From Streptomyces ficellus (lineage in GTDB: Bacteria > Actinomycetota > Actinomycetes > Streptomycetales > Streptomycetaceae): 64,000 nucleotides of DNA. Below are positions 43,133 through 55,783 of the stretch, one piece after another. Positions within the stretch are counted from its first letter, which is position 1, and every line of letters starts with the position of its first letter. The DNA lies in the NCBI RefSeq assembly GCF_009739905.1, contig NZ_CP034279.1, forward strand, positions 868,001-932,000, given 5' to 3'. Below the pieces are notes generated by a model. It saw only the letters and a program-made list of their open reading frames with translations, was not told where the DNA came from and did no database searches. Position numbers and translations under genes: made by a program.

Positions 43133-46100
43133 TCAGCGGGCGTTGTAGTAGCTCGCTTCGGGGTGGTGGACGACGATGGCGTCGGTGGACTGCTCGGGGT
43201 GGAGCTGGAACTCCTCGGAGAGGTGGACGCCGATCCGCTCCGGCCGGAGCAGGTCGGCGATCTTGGCCCGGTCCTCCAGGTCGGGGCAGGCGGGGTAGCC
43301 GAGGGAGTACCGGCAGCCCTGGTACTCGGTGCGGAGCATCCCGTCGAGCGTCGACGGATCGGTCCCGGCGATGCCGAGTTCGGCGCGCACGCGCGCGTGC
43401 CAGTACTCGGCGAGGGCCTCGGCCAGCTGGACGGACAGGCCGTGCAGTTCGAGGTAGTCGCGGTAGGAGTCGGCGGCGAACAGCTCCGCGGTGGCCTCGC
43501 CGATGCGCGAGCCGACGGTGACGACCTGGAGGGCGACGACGTCCGTCTCGCCGGACTCCTCGGGGCGGAAGAAGTCGGCGAGGCAGAGGCGGCGGCCGCG
43601 GCGCTGGCGGGGGAAGGTGAAGCGGGCGCGCTCGGAGCCGCGTTCGTCCAGGACGATCAGGTCGTCGCCCTTGGAGACGCACGGGAAGTAGCCGTGGACG
43701 ACCGCCGCTTCGAGCAACTGCTCGGTGTGGAGCCGTTCCAGCCAGCCGCGCAGCCGTGGCCGGCCCTCGGTCTCGATGGTGTCCTGGCCCTTGAGGCCCC
43801 ACTGGCCCTTGAACAGGGCGCCCTCGTCCAGCCAGGACGCGTACTCCTTGAGCTGGATGCCCTTGACGACCCGGGTGCCCCAGAACGGCGGCTGGGGTAC
43901 GGGGTTGTCGGTGGCCACGTCGGAACGGACGGCGCCGGCTTCCGGGCGCTCCTCGACGTGCGCGGTTTCGCGTACCGGCACCCTGCGCTTCTTGAGTTCG
44001 GGCAGGGTGGCGCCGGGGACGCCGCGCTTGACCGCGATGAGCGCGTCCATCAGGCGCAGCCCCTCGAACGCGTCCCGGGCGTAGCGGACTTCGCCCTGGT
44101 AGATCTCGTGCAGGTCCTGCTCGACATACGCCCGGGTCAGCGCGGCGCCGCCGAGGATGACCGGGAAGCGGGAGGCGAGACCTCGGGCATTGAGTTCTTC
44201 GAGGTTCTCCTTCATGATCACGGTGGATTTGACGAGGAGGCCGGACATGCCGATGACGTCGGCCTTGTGTTCGTCCGCGGCATCCAGGATGGCCGAAACC
44301 GGCTGCTTGATACCGAGGTTGACCACGTTGTAGCCATTGTTGGACAGGATGATGTCGACGAGGTTCTTGCCGATGTCATGGACGTCACCACGGACCGTGG
44401 CCAGCACGATGGTGCCCTTGCCGTCGTCGTCCGTCTTCTCCATGTGCGGCTCCAGATGTGCCACCGCCGTCTTCATCACCTCGGCCGACTGCAGCACGAA
44501 CGGCAACTGCATCTGACCCGAGCCGAACAACTCACCAACGACCTTCATCCCCTCCAACAGGGTGTCGTTGACGATGTCGAGGGCGGGGCGGGTGGTGAGG
44601 GCCTCGTCGAGGTCGGCCTCCAGACCGTTCTTCTCCCCGTCGATGATCCGCCGCTGAAGCCGCTCCTCCAACGGCAAAGCCGCCAGCTCCTCGGCCTTGC
44701 CCGCCTTCAGCGACTTGGTGTTGACCCCCTCGAACAACTCCATCAGCTTCTGCAGCGGGTCATAACCCTCCGCGCGCCGGTCGTAGATCAGGTCCAGCGC
44801 GGTGGTGACCTGCTCCTCGTCGAACCGGGCGATGGGGAGGATCTTGCTGGCATGCACGATCGCCGAATCCAGACCCGCCTTCACACACTCGTCCAGGAAC
44901 ACCGAGTTCAGCAGAATCCGCGCCGCGGGGTTCAGGCCGAAGCTGATGTTGGACAGGCCCAGCGTGGTCTGCACCTCGGGATGACGCCGCTTCAGCTCCC
45001 GGATCGCCTCGATCGTGGCGATCCCGTCCTTGCGCGACTCCTCCTGACCCGTGCAGATCGTGAACGTGAGCGTGTCGATGAGGATGTCCGACTCATGGAT
45101 GCCCCAGTTCTCCGTGAGGTCGGTGATCAGCCTTTCGGCGATCGCGACCTTCGTCTCCACCGTCCGCGCCTGACCCTCCTCATCAATGGTCAGCGCGATC
45201 AGCGCGGCACCGTGCTCCCGGGCCAGCGCGGTGACCTTCGCGAACCGTGACTCGGGGCCGTCGCCGTCTTCATAGTTGACGGAGTTGATCACCGCTCGGC
45301 CGCCGAGCTTCTCCAGCCCCGCCCGGATCACCTCGACCTCGGTGGAGTCCAGCACGATCGGCAGCGTGGAGGCGGTCGCGAACCGGCCGGCCAGCTCCTC
45401 CATGTCCGCCACACCGTCCCGGCCGACATAGTCCACACACAGGTCCAGCATGTGGGCGCCCTCGCGGATCTGGTCCCGGGCCATCTCCACACAGTCGTCC
45501 CAGCGGCCCTCCAGCATCGCCTCACGGAACTTCTTCGAACCATTCGCGTTCGTCCGCTCACCGATCGCCATATACGCGGTGTCCTGCCGGAACGGCACCG
45601 TCTGATACAACGACGCCGCCCCCGGCTCCGGACGCGGATCACGAGGTGCCGGAACCAGCCCCCGCACCCGCTCCGCCACCTGACGCAAATGCTCCGGCGT
45701 CGTACCGCAGCACCCACCCACCAGCGACAACCCGTACTCCCGGACGAAGTTCTCCTGCGCGTCCGCCAGCTCGCCGGCCGACAGCGGATAATGCGCCCCG
45801 TCCTTGCCCAGCACCGGCAGACCCGCATTCGGCATACACGACAACGGCACCCGAGAATGCCGCGCCAAGTACCGCAGGTGCTCGCTCATCTCCGCCGGAC
45901 CCGTGGCACAGTTCAGCCCGATCATGTCGATGCCCAACGGCTCCAACGCCGTCAGCGCCGCCCCGATCTCCGAACCCAGCAACATCGTCCCCGTCGTCTC
46001 CACCGTGACGGAGACGATCAGCGGCAGGTCCTCACCCAGGGCCTGGAGCGCCCGCCGGGCGCCCAGCACCGCGGCCTTGGTCTGGAGAAGGTCCTGCGTC

Positions 46101-46588
46101 GTCTCCACCAGCAGCGCGTCGGCACCCCCGGTCACCAGCCCTTCCGCGTTCCGCTGGTAGGCGTCGCGCAACGCGTCGTAGGGGGCGTGGCCGAGCGTGG
46201 GCAACTTGGTGCCGGGCCCCATGGAACCGAGCACCCAGCGCTGCCGGCCGTCCCCGGCGGTGAACCGGTCGGCGGTCTCACGGGCGATCCGCGCCCCCGC
46301 CTCCGACAGTTCGAAGACGCGTTCCGGGATGTCGTACTCCCCGAGGGCCGCGAGGTTCGCGCCGAAGGTGTTGGTCTCCACGCAGTCGACGCCTACGGCG
46401 AAGTACGCCTCGTGGACCGACCGGACGATGTCCGGCCGCGTCACGTTCAGGACCTCGTTGCAGCCTTCCAGCTGCTGGAAGTCCTCCAGGGTGGGGTCCT
46501 GGTCCTGGAGCATCGTGCCCATGGCTCCGTCGGCCACGACCACGCGGGAGGCGAGCGCCTCGCGGAGAGCCGTCGACCGGGCGCTCAT
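43133..46588 (-). CDS. metH: cobalamin-dependent methionine synthase
   Basis: The 1151-residue protein contains all MetH modules: homocysteine domain with zinc ligands ([10 protein letters not shown] near 315), pterin-binding domain, cobalamin domain with DVHDIG, and C-terminal activation domain ([19 protein letters not shown] in parts). It remakes methionine from homocysteine. The ATG overlaps the adenosine kinase stop (ATGA). Codon use is patchy: segments between about 44.4 and 46.1 kb use many TTG, GGT, CGT, CAT and CCT codons while the ends use ordinary C/G-ending Streptomyces codons, suggesting recombination with another metH copy. Confidence 0.97.
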   Translation of the reverse strand: MSARSTALREALASRVVVADGAMGTMLQDQDPTLEDFQQLEGCNEVLNVTRPDIVRSVHEAYFAVGVDCVETNTFGANLAALGEYDIPERVFELSEAGARIARETADRFTAGDGRQRWVLGSMGPGTKLPTLGHAPYDALRDAYQRNAEGLVTGGADALLVETTQDLLQTKAAVLGARRALQALGEDLPLIVSVTVETTGTMLLGSEIGAALTALEPLGIDMIGLNCATGPAEMSEHLRYLARHSRVPLSCMPNAGLPVLGKDGAHYPLSAGELADAQENFVREYGLSLVGGCCGTTPEHLRQVAERVRGLVPAPRDPRPEPGAASLYQTVPFRQDTAYMAIGERTNANGSKKFREAMLEGRWDDCVEMARDQIREGAHMLDLCVDYVGRDGVADMEELAGRFATASTLPIVLDSTEVEVIRAGLEKLGGRAVINSVNYEDGDGPESRFAKVTALAREHGAALIALTIDEEGQARTVETKVAIAERLITDLTENWGIHESDILIDTLTFTICTGQEESRKDGIATIEAIRELKRRHPEVQTTLGLSNISFGLNPAARILLNSVFLDECVKAGLDSAIVHASKILPIARFDEEQVTTALDLIYDRRAEGYDPLQKLMELFEGVNTKSLKAGKAEELAALPLEERLQRRIIDGEKNGLEADLDEALTTRPALDIVNDTLLEGMKVVGELFGSGQMQLPFVLQSAEVMKTAVAHLEPHMEKTDDDGKGTIVLATVRGDVHDIGKNLVDIILSNNGYNVVNLGIKQPVSAILDAADEHKADVIGMSGLLVKSTVIMKENLEELNARGLASRFPVILGGAALTRAYVEQDLHEIYQGEVRYARDAFEGLRLMDALIAVKRGVPGATLPELKKRRVPVRETAHVEERPEAGAVRSDVATDNPVPQPPFWGTRVVKGIQLKEYASWLDEGALFKGQWGLKGQDTIETEGRPRLRGWLERLHTEQLLEAAVVHGYFPCVSKGDDLIVLDERGSERARFTFPRQRRGRRLCLADFFRPEESGETDVVALQVVTVGSRIGEATAELFAADSYRDYLELHGLSVQLAEALAEYWHARVRAELGIAGTDPSTLDGMLRTEYQGCRYSLGYPACPDLEDRAKIADLLRPERIGVHLSEEFQLHPEQSTDAIVVHHPEASYYNAR

Positions 46589-47571
46589 CGTGGGGCCTCC
46601 CCGAGCCAGGGGGTGAACTCGGCGGCGGCCTCGCGGCCGTAGGCGGCCGTGATGTCGGCGAAGAGGGCCGCGGGGTCCACCTCGTACTCCTGGGGGCCGA
46701 CGGCCGCGAGGACGGTGGTGGCCAGGGCGCAGCCCAGGCGCGCGGCCGACTCGGCGGGCAGGCCGCGGCCGGTCGCCGCCAGGAACCCGGCCCGGAAGGC
46801 GTCGCCGACGCCGGTCGGGTCGGCCGTCGACCGGGCGGGGACGGCGGGCAGCACGACGGGCGCGTCGCCGTCCCGTTCGATCCGGGCGCCGTCGGCGCCC
46901 AGGGTGGTGACCCAGGCGCCGACCTTGCGCAGGACGTCCGCCCTTTCCCAGCCGGTGCGTTCGAGGAGCAGCGCCGCCTCGTACTCGTTGGTGAAGAGCC
47001 AGGTTGCCCCCTCCACGAGGTGGGCGATCTGGGGGCCGGTGAGGGTGGCGAGCTGCTGTGAGGGGTCGGAGGCGAACGGGATGCCCAGGGCGCGGCACTC
47101 GGTGGTGTGCCGGAGCATGGCCTCGGGGTCGTTGGGTGCGACGAGGACGAGGTCGAGTCCACCGGCGTACTCGGCGACGTGCCCGATGCTGATGTCACGG
47201 GCCTCGCTCATCGCGCCGGCGTAGAAGGCCGCGATCTGGTTCATGTCCCGGTCGGTCACGCACGAGAAGCGTGCCGTCTGCCGGGTCGCGGAGACGTGGA
47301 CGGCGTCGGTGTCGACGCCGTGCTCCTTGAGCCAGACGCGGTACTCGGCGAAGTCGTCGCCGACGGCGCCGACGAGGACCGGGTCGAGCCCGAACCCCCC
47401 GAGTCCGTAGGCGATGTTGGCCGCGACCCCGCCGCGCCGGACGTCGAGGCCGCCGACGAGGAAGGACAGGGAGATCTTGTCCAGGCTGTCGGCGAGGAGC
47501 TGGTCGGTGAAGCTGCCGGGGAAGGCCATCAGGTGGTCGGTCGCGATGGATCCGGTGACGGCGATACGCAT
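46585..47571 (-). CDS. PfkB-family adenosine kinase
   Basis: The 328-residue sugar kinase has the PfkB signature DPTGVGDAFRAGF near residue 265 with the catalytic Asp, and starts MRIAVTGSIATDHL, as in actinobacterial adenosine kinases. It removes adenosine released by AhcY and so pulls the SAH hydrolysis forward. It sits between metK (1 bp gap) and metH (overlap) in the methyl-cycle operon, which supports adenosine rather than ribose or fructose-6-phosphate as substrate. Confidence 0.9.
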   Translation of the reverse strand: MRIAVTGSIATDHLMAFPGSFTDQLLADSLDKISLSFLVGGLDVRRGGVAANIAYGLGGFGLDPVLVGAVGDDFAEYRVWLKEHGVDTDAVHVSATRQTARFSCVTDRDMNQIAAFYAGAMSEARDISIGHVAEYAGGLDLVLVAPNDPEAMLRHTTECRALGIPFASDPSQQLATLTGPQIAHLVEGATWLFTNEYEAALLLERTGWERADVLRKVGAWVTTLGADGARIERDGDAPVVLPAVPARSTADPTGVGDAFRAGFLAATGRGLPAESAARLGCALATTVLAAVGPQEYEVDPAALFADITAAYGREAAAEFTPWLGEAPR

Positions 47572-47572
47572 G

Positions 47573-48796
47573 TCAGATTCCCGCCGCCGCGCGGAGGGCC
47601 TCGACGCGGTCGGTGCGCTCCCAGGTGAAGTCGGGGAGCTCACGGCCGAAGTGGCCGTACGCGGCGGTCTGCGAGTAGATCGGCCGCAGCAGGTCGAGGT
47701 CGCGGATGATCGCGGCCGGGCGGAGGTCGAAGACCTCGCCGATGGCGTTCTCGATCTTCTCGGCGTCGATCTTGGCGGTGCCGAAGGTCTCGACGAAAAG
47801 CCCGACCGGCTCGGCCTTGCCGATGGCGTAGGCGACCTGGACCTCGCAGCGCGAGGCGAGCCCGGCCGCGACGACGTTCTTGGCGACCCAGCGCATCGCG
47901 TAGGCGGCCGAGCGGTCCACCTTGGACGGGTCCTTGCCCGAGAAGGCACCGCCGCCGTGGCGGGCCATGCCGCCGTACGTGTCGATGATGATCTTGCGAC
48001 CGGTCAGGCCGGCGTCACCCATCGGGCCGCCGATCTCGAACCGCCCGGTCGGGTTGACCAGCAGCCGGTAGCCCTCGGTGTCGAGCTTGATGCCCTCGTC
48101 GGCGAGCTGGCGCAGCACGTGCTCGACGACGTACTCGCGCACGTCGGGCGCGAGCAGCGACTCGAGGTCGATGTCGGAGGCGTGCTGCGAGGAGACGACG
48201 ACCGTGTCGAGGCGGACGGCCTTGTCACCGTCGTACTCGATGGTGACCTGGGTCTTGCCGTCGGGGCGCAGGTACGGGACGGTGCCGTCCTTGCGGACCT
48301 CCGTGAGGCGCCTGGACAGCCGGTGCGCGAGGTGGATCGGCAGCGGCATCAGCTCGGGCGTCTCGTCCGACGCGTAGCCGAACATCAGGCCCTGGTCGCC
48401 GGCGCCCTGCTTGTCGAGCTCGTCGCCGTCGTGCCCCGCGGCGGCGCCCTCGACGCGCTTCTCGTAGGCGGTGTCGACGCCCTGCGCGATGTCCGGGGAC
48501 TGGGCGCCGATCGAGACCGAGACGCCGCAGGATTCGCCGTCGAAGCCCTTGGCGGAGGAGTCGTAGCCGATCTCCAGGATCTTCTCGCGGACGAGGGACG
48601 CGATCGGCGCGTACGCCCGGGTCGTCACCTCACCGGCGATGTGGACCTGACCGGTGGTGATCAGGGTCTCGACGGCCACGCGGGAGGTGGGGTCCTCCCG
48701 GAGCAGCGCGTCGAGGATGGTGTCGCTGATCTGGTCGGCGATCTTGTCGGGATGCCCCTCGGTGACGGACTCCGAGGTGAACAGGCGGCGGGACAT
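47573..48796 (-). CDS. metK: S-adenosylmethionine synthetase
   Basis: The 407-residue protein has full MetK motifs: [12 protein letters not shown] near residue 14, [12 protein letters not shown] near 125 and [19 protein letters not shown] near 270. It makes SAM from methionine and ATP. The ATG at 48796 is chosen because TTGGAG precedes it by 6 nt. It is part of the operon with ahcY, adenosine kinase, metH and metF. It probably duplicates the chromosomal housekeeping enzyme. Confidence 0.97.
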   Translation of the reverse strand: MSRRLFTSESVTEGHPDKIADQISDTILDALLREDPTSRVAVETLITTGQVHIAGEVTTRAYAPIASLVREKILEIGYDSSAKGFDGESCGVSVSIGAQSPDIAQGVDTAYEKRVEGAAAGHDGDELDKQGAGDQGLMFGYASDETPELMPLPIHLAHRLSRRLTEVRKDGTVPYLRPDGKTQVTIEYDGDKAVRLDTVVVSSQHASDIDLESLLAPDVREYVVEHVLRQLADEGIKLDTEGYRLLVNPTGRFEIGGPMGDAGLTGRKIIIDTYGGMARHGGGAFSGKDPSKVDRSAAYAMRWVAKNVVAAGLASRCEVQVAYAIGKAEPVGLFVETFGTAKIDAEKIENAIGEVFDLRPAAIIRDLDLLRPIYSQTAAYGHFGRELPDFTWERTDRVEALRAAAGI

Positions 48797-48826
48797 GCGC
48801 ACTCCAAGGGGGTAGCGGGTTCCGGG

Positions 48827-51726
<2,900 letters not shown>

Positions 51727-51746
51727 CGCAGAACCTCCAGTTCGTT

Positions 51747-53234
51747 TCAGGCGGCCAGCGTCTCCGTGTCGCCTCGAGAGGCTCTGGACCCCTTCCGGAC
51801 CGGCCGGGAGGCGGGTACGGCGAGTGCGGCGAGCAGTCCGGCCAGGGCGAACAGCGCCGCGCAGAACAGGGCCAGGCCGTAGCCGGATGCCAGCGCCTGG
51901 GGCGTGGTCAGCCCGCGGGCCACCTCCGACTCGGCCCGTGCGGCGGACAGGGTCGCCAGGGTGACGAGCCCGATGGCGCTGCCGAGCTGGCGGGTGGTGT
52001 TCAGCAGCCCGGACGCGAGCCCGGCCTGGCGAGGCGGCAGGCCCGAGGTGGCGGCGTTGGTGGTGGCGTTGAGGACGGCGCCCATGCCGAAGCCGAGCAG
52101 CAGGGCGGGGCCGAGGACGTCGGCCGTGTAGCCGGAGTGCTCGTCGACCCCGGACAGCCACATCAGGCCGGCGACCGACAGGGCGAGCCCGCCGATGAGG
52201 ACGGGCCGCGGGCCGGTCCGCGGCACGAAGGACGACACCCCGAAGCCGCCGAAGGCGATGCCCAGCGACAGGGGCAGGTAGCTGAGACCGGTGTGCAGGG
52301 GGCTGTAGCCCAGGACCTGCTGGAGGACCAGGGTGAAGAAGTAGAAGGTGCTGAACAGCGCGGCGATGCTGAAGAACGCCACCAGGTTGGCGGTGGTCAC
52401 CGCGCGGTTGCGGAAGATGGCCGGCGGCACCAGCGGTGAGGTGGCGAACCTGGCCTGGATCAGGACGAAGAGCGCCAGCAGGATCGCTCCGGCGGCCAGG
52501 CCCGCGATGACGCGGGGCGCGTGCCAGCCGTAGGTGTGCGACTCCGCGATGCCGTACGCCAGTGCCATCAGCCCGCCGGTGACGGTGAGGGCGCCGGGTA
52601 CGTCCAGGCCCCGGCGTCCCTCCGGGCGCCCGGGCGTCTCGGGGACCACCCAGCGCACGAGCGCCATGAGTAGCAGGCCGATGGGGACGTTCACCAGCAG
52701 GATCCAGCGCCAGGAGAGCCATTCGGTGATCAGCCCGCCGGCGAGGACGCCCACCGCGCCCGCGGCGCCCGAGATCACGCTCCACATGCCGAAGGCCCTG
52801 GCCCGCGCGCCGGGCGCGGTGAAGGTCGTCCCGAGCACGGTGAGGGTCGCCGGGGCCATCACGGCGGCGCCCAGCCCCTGGAAGGCGCGGGCGAGGACGA
52901 GGGTCGAGGGGTCGTCGGCCATCCCGCCGACGCTGCTGGCGAGGGTGAACAGGGCGACCCCGGCCAGGAAGACGCGGCGCTGTCCGAAGAGGTCGGCGAG
53001 CCGCCCGCCCAGCAGCAGGAAGCCGCAGACGGTGATGGTGTAGGCGTTGTTCACCCAGCTCAGACCGGTGGGTGCGAAGCCCAGTTCGGCGCCGATCACC
53101 GGCAGGGCGACGTTCACGACGGAGGCGTCCAGCACGTTCATGAACTGGCCCAGGCAGCAGGCGGTGAGGATCAGCCGGAGGCGTCCGGCCGCCTTGGCGG
53201 GGGTGTCGGGCGTACGCAGGGTCTTAAGCGTCAT
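51747..53234 (-). CDS. MFS drug exporter (DHA2/14-TM type)
   Basis: The 495-residue membrane protein has about 14 hydrophobic helices, the DHA2 motif NVLDASVVNVALP in helix 1 and GRLADLFGQRR in the first cytoplasmic loop. It would export the finished compound using the proton gradient. It is the first gene of the operon continuing into the hydrolase-like gene and methyl-cycle genes. The ATG at 53234 has no Shine-Dalgarno site but a -10 ends 6 bp upstream, so a leaderless start from a SARP-type promoter is likely. Confidence 0.93.
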   Translation of the reverse strand: MTLKTLRTPDTPAKAAGRLRLILTACCLGQFMNVLDASVVNVALPVIGAELGFAPTGLSWVNNAYTITVCGFLLLGGRLADLFGQRRVFLAGVALFTLASSVGGMADDPSTLVLARAFQGLGAAVMAPATLTVLGTTFTAPGARARAFGMWSVISGAAGAVGVLAGGLITEWLSWRWILLVNVPIGLLLMALVRWVVPETPGRPEGRRGLDVPGALTVTGGLMALAYGIAESHTYGWHAPRVIAGLAAGAILLALFVLIQARFATSPLVPPAIFRNRAVTTANLVAFFSIAALFSTFYFFTLVLQQVLGYSPLHTGLSYLPLSLGIAFGGFGVSSFVPRTGPRPVLIGGLALSVAGLMWLSGVDEHSGYTADVLGPALLLGFGMGAVLNATTNAATSGLPPRQAGLASGLLNTTRQLGSAIGLVTLATLSAARAESEVARGLTTPQALASGYGLALFCAALFALAGLLAALAVPASRPVRKGSRASRGDTETLAA

Positions 53235-53240
53235 GCCGGG

Positions 53241-53283
53241 ACGCTGGCCCCGGGGCATCGACGCCCGGTAGCGGCCGGGTCGA
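53241..53283 (-). promoter_or_regulatory. SARP-type leaderless promoter of the exporter/methyl-cycle operon
   Basis: Minus strand: TCGACCC, 4 bp, GCTACCG, 4 bp, TCGATGC, 8 bp, -10 CAGCGT (53241-53246), 6 bp, ATG. There are three heptamers in 11-bp phase, the outer two closest to consensus (22-bp spacing). Confidence 0.6.
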
Positions 53284-53439
53284 GCCGGGGCCCGGGCGGG
53301 ATCGCGTCGTCGCGCGGGCGGGAGGCGTTTCGAGGGTCGCTCCAGCCGACCCCCAGTCCGCGTTGCCACAGTCGCGGGCGCAGGGGCGTTCCGGGCGTAC
53401 CGGGCGTACAGCCGGACGGTTTTCTACGAGGAGGGCGCC

Positions 53440-53763
53440 ATGGCCAAGATCAGGTATACGCATCCGGACGGCAGTGAGACCGTGGTCGACGTTCCGGAAC
53501 CGAACAGCGTCATGCGCGGCGCGAAGCTCAACAACGTGCCCGGCATCGAGGCGCAGTGCGGCGGTTCCGCCCAGTGCGGCACCTGCCACGTGTACATAGA
53601 CGAGGCCAATACGCTGCCGCTGCCGCCGATGGACGAGGTCGAGGACGACGTGCTGTACGGCACGGCCAGTCCGCGGCGTGAGACGAGCCGGCTGAGCTGC
53701 CAGTTGCCCGTGTCCGACGCGATCGACGGGCTGGTCGTGCACCTGCCGGAGGTCCAGAGCTGA
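53440..53763 (+). CDS. 2Fe-2S ferredoxin (adrenodoxin/putidaredoxin type)
   Basis: The 107-residue protein has the four iron ligands Cys40, Cys46, Cys49 and Cys87 in the CxxxxxCxxC...C spacing of vertebrate-type 2Fe-2S ferredoxins. It carries electrons from the reductase encoded next (TGATG overlap) to a P450, most likely the one at 40.9 kb. GAGGAGG precedes the ATG. Streptomyces P450 clusters more often use 3Fe-4S ferredoxins, so this putidaredoxin-like pair is slightly unusual. Confidence 0.95.
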   Translation: MAKIRYTHPDGSETVVDVPEPNSVMRGAKLNNVPGIEAQCGGSAQCGTCHVYIDEANTLPLPPMDEVEDDVLYGTASPRRETSRLSCQLPVSDAIDGLVVHLPEVQS

Positions 53764-55007
53764 TGACCGGGCAGCGGGTGGTCGTCGTGGGTGCCGGTCA
53801 GGCCGGTTCGGACGCGGCGGCCGCGCTTCGCGAGCGCGGCTTCACCGGTGAGGTCACGCTGGTCGGTGAGGAGGGGGCGGTCCCGTACCAGCGCCCTCCG
53901 CTGTCCAAGGCGTACCTCGCGGGCCGGATGGACGCCGCCGGACTGGATCTGCGCCCGGAGGAGTTCTACTCCGCGCACGGCATCGAGCGGGTGCGCCAGG
54001 ACCGGGTGACGCGGATCGACCGGGACGCCGGAGCCGTCGTCCTGGCGTCCGGGCGGACCCTTCCCTACGACCGGCTGGTGCTGGCCACCGGGGCCCGGCC
54101 GCGGTCGTTGCCGGTGCCGGGGGCCGGGCTCACCGGTGTGCGGGTCCTGCGGAGCCTGGCCGACGCCGACGCGCTGCGCCGCGCGCTGGCCGGGGCGCGT
54201 CATCTGGCCGTCATCGGCGGCGGGTTCATCGGTCTGGAGCTCGCGGCGACGGCGAGCGGGCTGGGCGTGCGGACGGCGGTCGTCGAGGCCGGCACCCGGG
54301 TCATGGGGCGGACGGTGGGCCCGGAGGTCTCGGCGCGGCTGGCCGCCGAGCACGAGGCGCACGGCGTGGAGCTGTTCCTCGGGCGTGAGGTGACCGCGCT
54401 GGCGGGCGACCGGGACGGGCACGTCCGGGTGGTCGAGCTGAACGACGGACGGCGCATCCCCGCCGATGTGGTCGTCGTGGGCATCGGTGTGCTGCCGGAG
54501 GTGGAGCTGGCGGCGGACGCGGGGCTGGAGGTGGGCGGCGGGATCGTCGTCGACGCACGGCTGCGCACCAGCGACCGGGCCGTGTACGCCATCGGGGACT
54601 GCGCCCGGTTCCCCAGTCCGCACGCGGCGGGCCGGCTGCGGCTGGAGTCCGTGCAGAACGCCTCCGACCAGGCCCGGCACGTGGCGGCCGAGCTGTGCGG
54701 CGCGTCGGCGCCGTACACGGCGGTGCCGTGGTTCTGGACGGACCAGTACGACCTGCGGGTGCAGATCGCGGGCGTGGTCCGGGCGCACGACCACCGGGTG
54801 ACGGTGGGGGACCCGGCGGGGCGGTTCTCCGTGCTGTGCTTCCGCGACGGCCTGCTGGTGGGCACCGAGTCGGTGAACCGCCCGGCCGACCACATGATCA
54901 CTCGCCGGCTGCTGGCCTCGGACGGCCCCCGGCCCACCCCGGACGAGGCGGCGCGGCCCGGGTTCGACCTCAAGACCTGGCGGGCGCCCTCCCCCGTCAC
55001 CGCCTGA
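53763..55007 (+). CDS. NAD(P)H-dependent ferredoxin reductase
   Basis: The 414-residue flavoprotein has two Rossmann motifs (VVVGAGQAGSDAA near 6-18 and VIGGGFIGLELAA near 148-160) and the YQRPPLSK signature of putidaredoxin-reductase-like proteins. It passes electrons from NAD(P)H to the overlapping ferredoxin gene product. The pair forms a complete P450 redox chain for the cluster. Confidence 0.95.
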   Translation: MTGQRVVVVGAGQAGSDAAAALRERGFTGEVTLVGEEGAVPYQRPPLSKAYLAGRMDAAGLDLRPEEFYSAHGIERVRQDRVTRIDRDAGAVVLASGRTLPYDRLVLATGARPRSLPVPGAGLTGVRVLRSLADADALRRALAGARHLAVIGGGFIGLELAATASGLGVRTAVVEAGTRVMGRTVGPEVSARLAAEHEAHGVELFLGREVTALAGDRDGHVRVVELNDGRRIPADVVVVGIGVLPEVELAADAGLEVGGGIVVDARLRTSDRAVYAIGDCARFPSPHAAGRLRLESVQNASDQARHVAAELCGASAPYTAVPWFWTDQYDLRVQIAGVVRAHDHRVTVGDPAGRFSVLCFRDGLLVGTESVNRPADHMITRRLLASDGPRPTPDEAARPGFDLKTWRAPSPVTA

Positions 55008-55028
55008 CCGCCCGCCGGGCGGGACGAG

Positions 55029-55080
55029 TTCCCGCTACCACTTCCCGTAACGCCTTCCCGTCACCCCTTCCCGTCGAATT
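55029..55080 (+). repeat. four tandem 13-bp repeats
   Basis: Units TTCCCGCTACCAC, TTCCCGTAACGCC, TTCCCGTCACCCC and TTCCCGTCGAATT follow one another without gaps between the ferredoxin reductase stop and the secreted-protein start. The TTCCCGT heads are nearly invariant, the tails drift. They could be a protein-binding array upstream of the next gene or simple tandem duplication. Confidence 0.7.
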
Positions 55081-55106
55081 CCCCGCGGAAAGCAGAAAAG
55101 GACGAC

Positions 55107-55655
55107 ATGATGCAACGATTCCCGCGCCGTAGAACGACAGTACTGGCCGTGGCCGCCGTCGCCCTGGCGACGATTCCGCTCGCCGCCACCACCGCCCACG
55201 GCCGGACCACGACGCCGGCCGGCGCGGATTCGGCGACGACCGGCGCGAAATCCACCCCGGTGTCCGGCGCGAAATGGCGTGATTTCCTGCCCCTGGGAGT
55301 CTGGGAGGCGGAGGTGGAAACGCCCGGAGGTACGCACACGCTTTCGCTTTCGTTCGACCACCGGGGCAAGGCGTGCCTGAAGGGCGGTGGCGGCGCCACC
55401 GGGACCGGGCACTGGTATCCCACGGGCTGGAAGACGTTCTCGTACCGCATCACCGAGCGTTTCCCCTCCCCGGACGGCACCCCGCAGGGGCACGCGGAGA
55501 TCAGCGACGACGCCACCCAGAGCGGCGGCACGTACCACGCCAAGGGGACCTCGAAGATATTCGACGCGGCGGGGAACCATGTCGCCACGTTCGAGGGCGA
55601 GGCCGATTTCGTCCGGGTGTCGACGACCGATCCCGGCCGGATCTGCCGGAATTGA
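55107..55655 (+). CDS. secreted protein of unknown function
   Basis: The 182-residue protein has a signal peptide with an Arg-rich start and hydrophobic core (about residues 1-30, ending near AHG). The mature part looks all-beta, with GTGHWYPTGWKTFSYR near 100 and repeated Gly/Thr turns. The same pattern (GTWWPTGARAFSFRV) is in the cytoplasmic protein at 62.8 kb, so the two are paralogues. Possible lipocalin- or cyclase-like fold; function unknown. AGAAAAGGACG precedes the start. Confidence 0.75.
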   Translation: MMQRFPRRRTTVLAVAAVALATIPLAATTAHGRTTTPAGADSATTGAKSTPVSGAKWRDFLPLGVWEAEVETPGGTHTLSLSFDHRGKACLKGGGGATGTGHWYPTGWKTFSYRITERFPSPDGTPQGHAEISDDATQSGGTYHAKGTSKIFDAAGNHVATFEGEADFVRVSTTDPGRICRN

Positions 55656-55713
55656 ACACCCCCGGCCCGCGATTTTCGGCCGTCCACTCCGGAGGCCGCC
55701 GTTCCAGGGGGAA

Positions 55714-55746
55714 TCGAGGGCCGCTCTAGCCGAACACCCCTACGCT
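55714..55746 (+). promoter_or_regulatory. SARP-type promoter of the quinone-reductase-like gene
   Basis: Plus strand: TCGAGGG, 4 bp, TCTAGCC, 9 bp, -10 TACGCT (55741-55746). The gap is one base longer than in the other sites. A 38-nt leader with GAGGAGAG follows. Confidence 0.6.
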
Positions 55747-55783
55747 GGTTCCGCGTTCATCGCTGGAACTGAGGAGAGACCCT

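Noticed and set aside
45452..46642. Long plus-strand open frame opposite metH
   Set aside because: It is antisense to the fully conserved MetH coding region and its Arg/Pro/His-rich translation has no family resemblance; the open frame is a by-product of metH codon use.
53330..53361. Possible SARP box before the ferredoxin gene (TCGAGGG, N4, TCCAGCC on plus)
   Set aside because: The hexamer at the expected -10 position (GTCCGC) does not resemble a promoter element.
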